Shown: positions 8,884 to 16,984 of the stretch, one piece after another
How the letters are laid out: each line of letters starts with the position of its first letter
Position numbering within the stretch: the first letter of the stretch is position 1
Assembly: GCF_000787835.1 (NCBI RefSeq)
Contig: NZ_BBPP01000025.1
Span: forward strand, 1 to 64,000
Reading direction: 5' to 3'
Length of the DNA stretch: 64,000 nt
Source: Streptacidiphilus melanogenes
Lineage (GTDB): Bacteria; Actinomycetota; Actinomycetes; Streptomycetales; Streptomycetaceae
The notes under the pieces: generated by a model
Told to the model about the DNA's origin: nothing
Seen by the model: only the letters and a program-made list of their open reading frames with translations
Database searches by the model: none
Program-made: the position numbers and the translations under genes

Positions 8884-8927
8884 GTCCGGCCGGACCGCGG
8901 CGGGGTTGGGAGGCGGTCCGGCCGGAC
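8884..8927 (-). terminator. Perfect 15-bp hairpin between binding-protein and permease genes
   Basis: GTCCGGCCGGACCGC (8884-8898) pairs perfectly with GCGGTCCGGCCGGAC (8913-8927) across a 14-nt loop, and further pairs extend it towards GTGTCG/CGACAC. In importer operons such a structure after the binding-protein gene typically gives partial termination or protects the 3' end, so the binding protein is made in excess over the permeases. Confidence 0.7.
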
Positions 8928-8951
8928 GACACGTCACTGGTCGGCCAGACG

Positions 8952-10382
8952 TCACTGATTCGCGAGAATCTGGTTGGCCTGGGTCTCGGCGGTGGACAGC
9001 ACCTGGTCCAGGTTGGCGTTGGGGTCGGTCATCGCCGCCGACATCGCCGTGTCCAGGACCTTGTACAGCTGCTGCGCCGCCGGGGGCTCGTTGACGCTGC
9101 TGGTCGGGTTGTCGACGTAGGGGCCGTAGTTGGACAGCGGCAGGTTGCCGTTGGTCTTCAGCGAGGACGTGATCTGGCTGATCTGCGGCGAGTTCGAGGC
9201 CCAGAAGTAGGGCTCCGGGATGGCGATCGCCACCGGGTCCTTGCTGGAGGCGGCGAGCGTCGCGGCCCGCGCGAAGTTGAACTGGCCCGCGTCGGGCGTC
9301 AGGTACTCGAAGTCGATCCAGGCGATCTCGGCCTTGATCTGGTTCGGGGTCTGGCCCTTCTTGAAGTAGTAGAGGTCGCCGCCGCCGAGGCTGTTGCCGG
9401 GGCCGGTGGCGCCGGGCATCGGGCCGAGGCCGAAGGCGTTCTTGTCCGCGCCGAGCACCTCGATCAGGTGCTTGACCACGTCCGGGGCGCCGATGAACAT
9501 GCCGACCTTGCCGGTGGCGAGCGGTGGGAAGGCGTCGGCCCACTGGGTGACCGGCGTGGCGCCGATGCTGTGGTCGACGAACCGCATGTCGTGCAGGCGC
9601 TGCAGGACCTGCTTGCCCTGCGGGGAGTTGAAGGCGGCCTTGGTGCCGTCCGCGTTCACCATCTGGCCGCCGAGGCTGTAGAGCTCGGAGGTGAAGTGCC
9701 AGCCGCCGGTGTTGCCGCCGCTGTAGTCCTCGTAGCCGGTGATGCCGTTGCCGAGCGCGGCGATCTTCTTGGCGTCGGCCTGGAGCTCGTCCCAGGTGGT
9801 CGGCGGCTGGTCGGGGTTGAGGCCGGCCTTCTTGAACAGGTCGCGGTTGTAGACGAGACCGGTGGAGTAGTAGTTGATCGGCAGCGCGTAGGTCTTGCCG
9901 TTCGCGCCGAGGTTCTGCTTGACGCTCGGCAGCATGGTCGAGTAGCCGGGCACCGTCTGGTCGTTGACGTAGGCGCTGATGTCGGCGGCGTCACCGGAGT
10001 TGAGCGTCTGCTCCTGGTCGGTGAAGTACGCGTGGTACGCGCCGGTCTCGTCGTGGGCCTTGTACTCGGCGGTCTGCTGCGCGGGCACCTCGCACTGGCC
10101 CACGTAGGGCTTCGCGTCGACGGTGACGTTGGGGTACTTGACCTTGAACAGCGCGAGGTCGTCGGCGTAGTTGGCCTTGCCCGCCGCCTGGTCGGCGCCG
10201 GGCGCGCAGTCGATGGAGATGGTGACGGTGGCGTTCGGGTCGAGCGGCTTGCCGTCGGCCACTCCGCCGGCGGCGTTGCCGCTGCCCCCGGACGAGCCGC
10301 CGCTGCCGCAGGCGGCGGTTCCGAGACACAAACCTGCCGCGAGAGCGATGGCGGCGAACGTGCGCGATCTGTTCAGCATCAT
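8952..10382 (-). CDS. Sugar-binding lipoprotein, family 1 extracellular solute-binding protein
   Basis: The product is 476 residues, starting at either of two adjacent ATGs. The signal ends in a lipobox (GTAAC, Cys ~25) followed by a Gly/Ser linker, so the protein is anchored on the outer face of the membrane. The body has the family 1 SBP features: NVTVDAKPYVGQCEVPAQ, YALPINYYSTGLVYNRDLFK and PTTWDELQADAKKIA. It delivers oligosaccharides to the MalF/MalG-like pair. The flanking GH87 and GH13 genes point to alpha-gluco-oligosaccharides, plausibly nigerose-type, as ligands. It is the first gene of the minus-strand unit and is transcribed divergently from the LacI-type regulator. Confidence 0.88.
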   Translation of the reverse strand: MMLNRSRTFAAIALAAGLCLGTAACGSGGSSGGSGNAAGGVADGKPLDPNATVTISIDCAPGADQAAGKANYADDLALFKVKYPNVTVDAKPYVGQCEVPAQQTAEYKAHDETGAYHAYFTDQEQTLNSGDAADISAYVNDQTVPGYSTMLPSVKQNLGANGKTYALPINYYSTGLVYNRDLFKKAGLNPDQPPTTWDELQADAKKIAALGNGITGYEDYSGGNTGGWHFTSELYSLGGQMVNADGTKAAFNSPQGKQVLQRLHDMRFVDHSIGATPVTQWADAFPPLATGKVGMFIGAPDVVKHLIEVLGADKNAFGLGPMPGATGPGNSLGGGDLYYFKKGQTPNQIKAEIAWIDFEYLTPDAGQFNFARAATLAASSKDPVAIAIPEPYFWASNSPQISQITSSLKTNGNLPLSNYGPYVDNPTSSVNEPPAAQQLYKVLDTAMSAAMTDPNANLDQVLSTAETQANQILANQ

Positions 10383-10457
10383 GCGTGCCCCATGGTCGTA
10401 GTGACGTGGTGGGTGGGGGAAAGCCGGCGTGTGAGGAACGTAGGCCGCCGCGCTGGC

Positions 10458-10632
10458 TTACGCAAGAGGTCGACGCAAAATTGAAAAGTCACGACTGCGC
10501 TTCGATGTGGCATGACCGCCACGGGAGCTCGCGGCCACCTACAAGAGCCACAGCATGGCCTTGAGCTGGAGTTTTGCGGAGCGCAAACTGAATCTTGCAA
10601 TCGCTTGCCGGATCCTGCTCTACTCTTGCGCC
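10458..10632. promoter_or_regulatory. Divergent control region with TTGCG/CGCAA operator half-sites
   Basis: The region between the binding-protein gene and the LacI-type regulator carries several TTGCG-like elements. CGCAA occurs at 10461-10465 and CGCAAAA at 10474-10480, which read as two TTGCG direct repeats towards the binding-protein gene. A palindrome TTTGCG-GAG-CGCAAA lies at 10573-10587, and CTTGCAA, CTTGCC and CTTGCGCC run from 10594 to 10631. Alpha-glucan regulators of Streptomyces (MalR/AglR type) recognise related TTGCA-containing repeats, so autoregulation plus control of the importer is likely. No clear -10/-35 pair was assigned. Confidence 0.5.
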
Positions 10633-11637
10633 ATGAAGAGCAGACTCGCCGAGGTGGCACAGAAGGTCGGAGTCAGCGAGGCCACGGTCAGCCGCGTGCT
10701 CAACGGGCGGCCCGGCGTCTCCGAGGGCACGCGCAACGCAGTCCTGGCCGCGCTCGACGTGCTCGGCTACGAGCGCCCCAGTCAGCTGCGCGGCGAGCGC
10801 GCCCGGCTGATCGGCCTGGTCCTGCCGGAGCTGCAGAACCCGATCTTCCCGGCGGTGGCCGAGGTCGTCGGCGGCGCGCTGGCCCAGCGGGGCTTCACCC
10901 CCGTCCTGTGCACCCGCACCGCGGGCGGCCTCTCCGAGGCCGACTACGTCAACATGCTGCTCGACCAGCAGGTTTCCGGTGTGGTCTTCGCCGGTGGCCA
11001 CTTCGCCGAGGCCGACGCCCCCCACGAGCACTACACGCGCCTGCGCGACCGGGGCATCCCCGTCGTACTGTTCAACGCCGCCGTCGAGCACCTCGGCTTC
11101 CCCCAGGTCTCGACGGACGACACCGTCGCCGTCGAGCAGGCCTTCGCCCACCTCGCCGCACTCGGCCACGAACGCATCGGCATGATCGTCGGCCCTGAGG
11201 ACCACATCCCCTCGCAGCGCAAGCTCGCCTCCTTCGCCGCGCAGTGCGCCCGCGCCGGCCGCGAGGCCCTGCCGGACCAGGTCGCCCACGCCCTCTTCGC
11301 CCTCGAAGGCGGCCACGCGGCGGCCAGCCGCATGCTGCGCGCGGGCGTCACCGGCATCATCTGCGGCAGCGACCCCCTCGCCCTCGGCGCGATCCGCGCG
11401 GCCCGACGCGCGGGCCTGTCCGTCCCTGGCGACGTCTCCGTGGTGGGCTTCGACGACTCGGCCTTCATGAACTGCACGGAACCGCCGCTGACGACGGTCC
11501 GTCAGCCGATCGAAGCACTCGGCCGTGCGGCCGTCGCGCTGCTGGTCAACCAGATCGAGGGCGCGACGGTGGCGGCGGAGGAGCTCCTGTTCGAACCCGA
11601 GCTGGTGGTCCGCGGCTCGACCGGGCCGGCCCGCTAG
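10633..11637 (+). CDS. LacI/GalR-family transcriptional regulator
   Basis: The product is 334 residues from the ATG at 10633, which begins directly at the helix-turn-helix (SRLAEVAQKVGVSEATVSRV, then LNGRPGVSEGTR); the upstream open frame has no HTH homology. Residues ~60-334 are a periplasmic-binding-protein-like sensor (LIGLVLPELQNPIFPAVAE; GDVSVVGFDDSAFM). Members repress sugar genes until an oligosaccharide binds. It is divergent from the importer unit and runs in the same direction as the large GH87 gene 163 nt downstream, so it is placed to control both arms of the alpha-1,3-glucan locus. Confidence 0.9.
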   Translation: MKSRLAEVAQKVGVSEATVSRVLNGRPGVSEGTRNAVLAALDVLGYERPSQLRGERARLIGLVLPELQNPIFPAVAEVVGGALAQRGFTPVLCTRTAGGLSEADYVNMLLDQQVSGVVFAGGHFAEADAPHEHYTRLRDRGIPVVLFNAAVEHLGFPQVSTDDTVAVEQAFAHLAALGHERIGMIVGPEDHIPSQRKLASFAAQCARAGREALPDQVAHALFALEGGHAAASRMLRAGVTGIICGSDPLALGAIRAARRAGLSVPGDVSVVGFDDSAFMNCTEPPLTTVRQPIEALGRAAVALLVNQIEGATVAAEELLFEPELVVRGSTGPAR

Positions 11638-11655
11638 GGGTGTTTGCCGCTTCCA

Positions 11656-11684
11656 TTGACGGCATGCGCTCACGTCTGTAACTT
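11656..11684 (+). promoter_or_regulatory. Candidate promoter for the large GH87 gene
   Basis: TTGACG (11656-11661) and TAACTT (11679-11684) are 17 nt apart, an acceptable sigma70-type arrangement placed about 115 nt before the GH87 start. It would give the GH87 gene its own transcript in addition to readthrough from the regulator gene. Support is sequence resemblance only. Confidence 0.35.
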
Positions 11685-11800
11685 CCTGGCGAAGCTTTGG
11701 AAATCTGCGACAGATTCGCGGAAGACCATCGCCACCAGCGAGGGGGCCCGGGTCAGGGGCGCGGCTCGCCTCGGCGTCCGTTCACAGGAACCGAGGGACG

Positions 11801-14800
11801 ATGAACCACGCAAGAACGCGCGCGCCGGCGCTGCTCGCCGTGCTCGCCACGCTCTTCGCACTGCTGCTCGGCACAGCCCTCGCTCCCGCCCACGCCGCGG
11901 GAAGCAACCTGGCCGCGGGCAGGAGCGCCAGCGCCTCCAGCGCCAACGGCCAGTACGTCGCCGCGAACCTCAACGACGGCGACCAGTCCAGCTACTGGGA
12001 GAGCGCCAACGGCGCCTTCCCGCAGTGGGCCCAGATCGACCTCGGCTCGGCGACGAGCATCGGCCAGGTCGTGCTGAAGCTCCCGAGCGGGTGGGGTGCC
12101 CGGACCCAGACGCTCAGCGTCCAGGGCAGCACCGACGGAAGCACCTTCGCGACGATCGTCGCGTCGTCGACCTACACCTTCGACCCCGGCACCGGAAACA
12201 CCGTCACCATCAACTTCGGTGCGACGAGCACCCGCTACGTGCGGGTCAACGTCACCGCGAACAGCGGCTGGAGCGCCGCCCAGCTCTCCGAGTTCGAGAT
12301 CTACGGCAGCTCAACCGCGTCCACGAACCTCGCCCTCGGCAAGACCATGAGCGACTCCGGACACACCCAGAACTACGTCGCCTCCAACGCGAACGACGGT
12401 GACGCGTCGACCTACTGGGAGTCCACCGACAATGCCTTCCCGCAGTGGCTGCAGGTCGACCTCGGCGCGTCCGTCGCGGTCGACCAGGTCGTGCTGAAGC
12501 TGCCGCCCTCCACCTCGTGGGGTGCGCGCACCCAGACGCTCGCCGTCCAGGGCAGCACGGACGGCAGCAGTTTCAGTGACCTCGCCGCCTCCGCCGGCTA
12601 CACCTTCGATCCCGCCACCGGGAACACGGTGACCATCAACTTCAGCCAGGCGACCACGCGTTACGTGCGGCTGAAGATCACCGCCAACACCGCCTGGCCC
12701 GCCGGCCAGATCTCCGAGTTCGCGGTCTACGGCCCCTCCGGCGCCGCGCAGCCGCCCGCCGCGCCCACCAATCTGGCCTACTCGCAGAACGCCGCCGGGG
12801 CCGTGACGCTCACCTGGACGGTGTCCACGAGCAGCGGCGTGACGGCGTACGACGTCTACGCGAACAACACGCTCCTGACCTCCGTCCCGTCCACGGCGAC
12901 GACCTACACCGACAATCCGCCGACCACCTCCACCGTCACCTACTTCGTCCGCGCCCGCGACGCGGCGGGCGACCAGTCGGCGAACAGCAACAGCGTGACC
13001 CGGACCGGCGCGTCGGCCACGCCGCCCACCGCGCCGAGCAACCTCGCGTACACCCAACCGGCCTCCGGGCAGGTCGCGTTGACCTGGTCTGCCGCCTCCG
13101 ACCAGGTCGGGGTCACCGGATACGACATCTACCGCAACGGCAGCAGGCTCGCCTCCGTGAGCGGTTCGACGCTGACCTACACCGACTCCGTCGCCGACAC
13201 CCTGACCGTCTCCTACGACGTGACGGCCACCGACGCCGCGGGGCTCGAATCCGCCGCGTCGAACACGGTCACCCGGACCGGGTCCGGCGGAACCTCCACC
13301 GATCTGGCCCTGCACAAGCCGATCGACGGCACGGCGTACACGTACACCTACGCGCCCGCCAACGCGAACGACGGCGACGTCACCACCTACTTCGAAGGAT
13401 CCTCCTACCCCTCGCAGCTGACGGTGCATCTGGGGGCCAACGCCGACCTGTCCTCCGTCGTGGTCAAGCTCAACCCGGCCTCGGCGTGGTCGGCGCGCAC
13501 GCAGACGATCGCGGTGCTGGGGCGTGAGCAGAGCTCCTCGACGTTCACCACACTGGTGGCCGCCACGTCGTACTCCTTCGATCCGAGCGGCAACCAGAAC
13601 ACCGTCACCATCCCCGTCTCCGGCCGGGTCGCGGACGTGGAGCTCTCGGTCACGTCCAATAGCGGCGCGCCCGGCGGTCAGGTGGCCGAGCTCGAGGTCT
13701 ACGGCACCCCGGCGCCGAACCCGGACCTGACGGTGTCCTCCAGCTCGTGGTCGCCGTCCGCGCCGGTGGAGACGGACTCGGTCACCGCGTCCGCCGTGGT
13801 GAAGAACGGCGGCACCGCGGCCTCGGTCGCGACCGACGTCGGCTTCTATCTGGGCACCACCAAGGTCGGCTCGGCCACCGTCGGCGCGCTCGCGCCCGGC
13901 GCGACCCAGACGGTCTCCGCGAACATCGGCACGCAGAGCGCCGGAAGCTACCAACTGACCACCAAGGTCGACGAGTCGAAGAAGAACTTCAACCTGACCG
14001 CAGACCAGAGCTACACGAACCCGGCCAACCTCACGGTCGCCCCGGTCCAGTCCGCCGACCTGGTCGGCACGCTCTCCTGGACGCCGAGCAACCCGGCCGC
14101 GGGCAACACGGTCAACTTCACCGCCACGGTGAAGAACCAGGGCACGATCGCGACCACGAGCGGCAGCCACGGCCTCACGCTCACGCTGCTGGACGCGACG
14201 GGCACGACCGTCACCACCCTCACCGGCTCGGTCAGCGGCTCGATCGCGCCCGGGGCCACAACGTCGCCGATCAGCCTCGGCTCGTGGACGGCGGTCAACG
14301 GCAAGTACACCGCGCACCTGGTGCTCGCCGCCGACGCGAACGAGCTGCCGGTCAAGCAGCCGCATCTGACCAGCGACACCCCCTTCTTCGTCGGCCAGGG
14401 CGCCAACATGCCCTACGACTCCTACAAGTCCACCGCCGGCGTCCTCGGCGGCGCGGCCGCGATCGTCGGCCCGAACCGCACCGTCGGCGACATCGCCGGT
14501 GAGGCCACCGGGCGCGAGGCGGTGACCCTGGACACCACCGGCGACTCGGTCAGTTGGACCTCGCGCGAGGCGACGGACACCTTCGTGCTGCGCTACTCCA
14601 TCCCCGACGCCCCGGGCGGCGGCGGCACCAACGCGACCCTGGACCTGTACGCGAACGGCAAGCTGGTCCAGCCGCTCAACCTCACCTCCCACTACGCCTG
14701 GCTCTACGGCTCGGAGACCAGCCCCGGCGACAGCCCGAGCGCCGGCTCGCCGCGCCACATCTACGACGAGTCCAGCTTCCTGCTCGCGCAGTCGTATCCG

Positions 14801-16087
14801 CAGGGCACGGTCTTCACGCTGCAGAAGGACGCGTCCAACTCCTCCCAGTACGCGATCGACTTCATGAACCTGGAGCAGACCTCCCCCACCGCCGACCCCG
14901 ACCCGACCCACCTGGTGGTACCCGGCGGCTTCACCCAGACCGACGTCCAGAACGCCCTCGACAAGGTGCGAATGGACACCACCGGCACCTGGACCGGCGT
15001 GTACCTGCCCGCCGGCCAGTACGCGATCACCGGTCGGCTCCAGGTCTACGGCAAGCCGGTCAAGGTCGTCGGCGCGGGCGTCTGGTACAGCCAGTTCGTG
15101 GCGCCACAGAACCAGACCGACACGGACACCGGCTGGGACCTCCAGACCGGCGCCGGCGGCTCGACGTTCACCGGTTTCGCCTGGTTCGGCAACTACACCA
15201 CCCGCCAGGACGGCCCCGGCCACACCTGGGACCTGCGGAACATGTCGAACATCACGATCGACAACGTCTGGATCGAGCACAACGTGGTCGGCGTCTGGGG
15301 CGCCTCCAACGTGCAGAACTCCACCTTCACCAACATGCGCATCCGCGACACCATGGCGGACGGCATCAACCTCACCAACGGCAGCCAGGGCAACCTGATC
15401 TCCAACGACGAGGCACGCAGCACCGGCGACGACAGCTTCGCCCTCTTCGCGGCCCAGGACCAGAACCCGGGCGGCAAGCTGGAGAACAACACCATCCAGA
15501 ACGTCACGGCGATGACGCCGTGGCGCGCGGCGGGCGTCGCGGTCTACGGCGGTGGCGGCAACACGATCCAGAACTTCACCGTGTCCGACACCCTGTGCTA
15601 CTCGGGCCTGACCATCTCCTCGCTCAACTTCGGCTACGCCTTCGAGGGTTTCGAGTCGTCACCGCAGACGGTCGTCAAGAACTTCTCGTTGACCCGGGAC
15701 GGCGGCCACTTCTGGGGCCAGCAGGTCTTCCCGGCCCTCTGGGCCTTCTCGGCGACCCAGCCGTTCCAGGGCATCCGCGTCAGCGACGCGACCATCACCG
15801 ATCCCACCTACAGCGGCATCATGTTCCAGACCGACTACTCGGGAGGCAGCGCCCTCGACCCCGTCACCGACACGGTCTTCACCAACACCACGATCACCGG
15901 CGCGCACGCCGACAACGACGCCTACGGCACGGGCAGGTCCGGCTACGGCATCTGGGCCAACCCCCTGCCGGAATCCGGCCAGGGCCCGGCGGTCGGCTCG
16001 GTGACCTTCAACCACCTGGTGGAGAACAACGACGACGTCAACATCCAGAACACGACGTCGACGTTCACCATCACCGTGAATCCGTAG
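11801..16087 (+). CDS. Large secreted multidomain GH87 alpha-1,3-glucanase
   Basis: The product is 1428 residues, with GAGGG before the ATG and a signal peptide ending near residue 32. In order: discoidin-type (F5/8) modules ~34-170 and ~174-313, fibronectin type III modules ~318-405 and ~408-495, a third discoidin-like module ~500-637, two CARDB-like Ig modules ~640-747 and ~750-865, then the GH87 region ~870-1428. The catalytic beta-helix carries MADGIN (D1187) and TGDD (D1210, D1211), with the same 23/24 spacing as the first enzyme. Discoidin and FN3 modules in Paenibacillus alpha-1,3-glucanases bind insoluble mutan, so this enzyme probably attacks insoluble fungal or plaque glucan while the smaller one acts on soluble chains (inference). 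Confidence 0.85.
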   Translation: MNHARTRAPALLAVLATLFALLLGTALAPAHAAGSNLAAGRSASASSANGQYVAANLNDGDQSSYWESANGAFPQWAQIDLGSATSIGQVVLKLPSGWGARTQTLSVQGSTDGSTFATIVASSTYTFDPGTGNTVTINFGATSTRYVRVNVTANSGWSAAQLSEFEIYGSSTASTNLALGKTMSDSGHTQNYVASNANDGDASTYWESTDNAFPQWLQVDLGASVAVDQVVLKLPPSTSWGARTQTLAVQGSTDGSSFSDLAASAGYTFDPATGNTVTINFSQATTRYVRLKITANTAWPAGQISEFAVYGPSGAAQPPAAPTNLAYSQNAAGAVTLTWTVSTSSGVTAYDVYANNTLLTSVPSTATTYTDNPPTTSTVTYFVRARDAAGDQSANSNSVTRTGASATPPTAPSNLAYTQPASGQVALTWSAASDQVGVTGYDIYRNGSRLASVSGSTLTYTDSVADTLTVSYDVTATDAAGLESAASNTVTRTGSGGTSTDLALHKPIDGTAYTYTYAPANANDGDVTTYFEGSSYPSQLTVHLGANADLSSVVVKLNPASAWSARTQTIAVLGREQSSSTFTTLVAATSYSFDPSGNQNTVTIPVSGRVADVELSVTSNSGAPGGQVAELEVYGTPAPNPDLTVSSSSWSPSAPVETDSVTASAVVKNGGTAASVATDVGFYLGTTKVGSATVGALAPGATQTVSANIGTQSAGSYQLTTKVDESKKNFNLTADQSYTNPANLTVAPVQSADLVGTLSWTPSNPAAGNTVNFTATVKNQGTIATTSGSHGLTLTLLDATGTTVTTLTGSVSGSIAPGATTSPISLGSWTAVNGKYTAHLVLAADANELPVKQPHLTSDTPFFVGQGANMPYDSYKSTAGVLGGAAAIVGPNRTVGDIAGEATGREAVTLDTTGDSVSWTSREATDTFVLRYSIPDAPGGGGTNATLDLYANGKLVQPLNLTSHYAWLYGSETSPGDSPSAGSPRHIYDESSFLLAQSYPQGTVFTLQKDASNSSQYAIDFMNLEQTSPTADPDPTHLVVPGGFTQTDVQNALDKVRMDTTGTWTGVYLPAGQYAITGRLQVYGKPVKVVGAGVWYSQFVAPQNQTDTDTGWDLQTGAGGSTFTGFAWFGNYTTRQDGPGHTWDLRNMSNITIDNVWIEHNVVGVWGASNVQNSTFTNMRIRDTMADGINLTNGSQGNLISNDEARSTGDDSFALFAAQDQNPGGKLENNTIQNVTAMTPWRAAGVAVYGGGGNTIQNFTVSDTLCYSGLTISSLNFGYAFEGFESSPQTVVKNFSLTRDGGHFWGQQVFPALWAFSATQPFQGIRVSDATITDPTYSGIMFQTDYSGGSALDPVTDTVFTNTTITGAHADNDAYGTGRSGYGIWANPLPESGQGPAVGSVTFNHLVENNDDVNIQNTTSTFTITVNP

Positions 16088-16110
16088 CTCTCACCGACCG
16101 GTTGACCACG

Positions 16111-16140
16111 CGCGGGCCCCGACCTCGGCCGGGGCCCGCG
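16111..16140 (+). terminator. Hairpin terminator after GH87 gene
   Basis: CGCGGGCCCC (16111-16120) and GGGGCCCGCG (16131-16140) form a perfect 10-bp stem around a 10-nt loop, followed by CTTTC. It lies 24 nt after the GH87 stop. The rest of the 319-base gap to the DUF2690 gene shows no further gene. Confidence 0.75.
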
Positions 16141-16406
16141 CTTTCATGCCTGACCTGCGGTCATCGTGATCGATTCGCCACCGGACCGTGACGCGGAATC
16201 TGGACATGCAAGGAAATGTCTCCCCAGTGCTCCCGGATATCTGATGACCCGTCGGTATTTGCTGGCAACCCGTCAGAAATACGAGCCGCGGCGAAGAGGA
16301 ATGGAGTTTCCCGTACACCATCAATGTGGGCTATCGTCTGCGCCGGGCTGCCCCACTCCTCTTTCCTGGCACGGAAACCCGAGCAATACCAAGCAAAGGA
16401 ACACGC

Positions 16407-16901
16407 ATGTCCGTGAAGCTCAACCGCGCCGTTCGCGGCCTCGTCGTCGCCGCCGTCATGGGTGCCGGTCTGATCGGCGCCACCGGAAGCGCGAACGCCG
16501 TCGGGACCACCTACACGGGCCAGGACCCGATGGCGACCGGTTGCGCCAGCGACGCCACCACCATGGAGAGCGCCACCGTCATGAGCCCGATCGGCGGCGG
16601 GGCCATGGGCACCATCGAGCTGCGCTACAGCGTCAGCTGCCACGCGGCCTGGGCCCGGCTGACCCTCAACGCCCCTGCGGGCGGCACCACCTGCGGCACC
16701 CACTGCCCGGCCTGGGGGCCGAACGAGTACACCGCCGTCATCCACCGCAACACGGACGGCGTCGAGGAGAAGGTCACCATGAGCGACGGCCAGACCAGCG
16801 TCTGGACCAACATGGTCGACGACGGCGGCGTCACCTCGTTCGCGCAGTCGACCATCAAGATCACTTCGAACACCTCGACCGCCACCACCGCCTCCTACTG
16901 A
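16407..16901 (+). CDS. Secreted DUF2690-family protein
   Basis: The product is 164 residues. The ATG at 16407 follows AAAGGA at 7 nt and opens a clean signal peptide (MSVKLNRAVRGLVVAAVMGA..SANA, ~30 residues). The mature part starts with YTGQDPMATGCASDATT, the signature of DUF2690, and has four further cysteines (SCHAAW, TTCGTHCP), which suggests disulfides in an extracellular protein. The function of the family is unknown; it is common in Streptomyces, often also as the C-terminal part of HTH proteins. It stands alone between two hairpin terminators. Confidence 0.8.
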   Translation: MSVKLNRAVRGLVVAAVMGAGLIGATGSANAVGTTYTGQDPMATGCASDATTMESATVMSPIGGGAMGTIELRYSVSCHAAWARLTLNAPAGGTTCGTHCPAWGPNEYTAVIHRNTDGVEEKVTMSDGQTSVWTNMVDDGGVTSFAQSTIKITSNTSTATTASY

Positions 16902-16936
16902 GGCGCAGCTCTGCCCTCGCGCCCGGAGCGCGGATG

Positions 16937-16978
16937 ACGGCGGCCCTGACACACCTCACGGTGCGTCAGGGCCGCCGT
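16937..16978. terminator. Bidirectional hairpin between convergent genes
   Basis: ACGGCGGCCCTGAC (16937-16950) pairs perfectly with GTCAGGGCCGCCGT (16965-16978) over a 14-nt loop. It lies between the stop of the DUF2690 gene and the stop of the convergent ROK regulator gene, and can end both transcripts. Confidence 0.8.
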
Positions 16979-16984
16979 CGTTCC

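Noticed and set aside
12311-15280. 989-codon minus-strand open frame opposite the large GH87
   Set aside because: Shadow frame: Gly/Arg/Val repeats without recognised domains, while the plus strand encodes well-formed modules.
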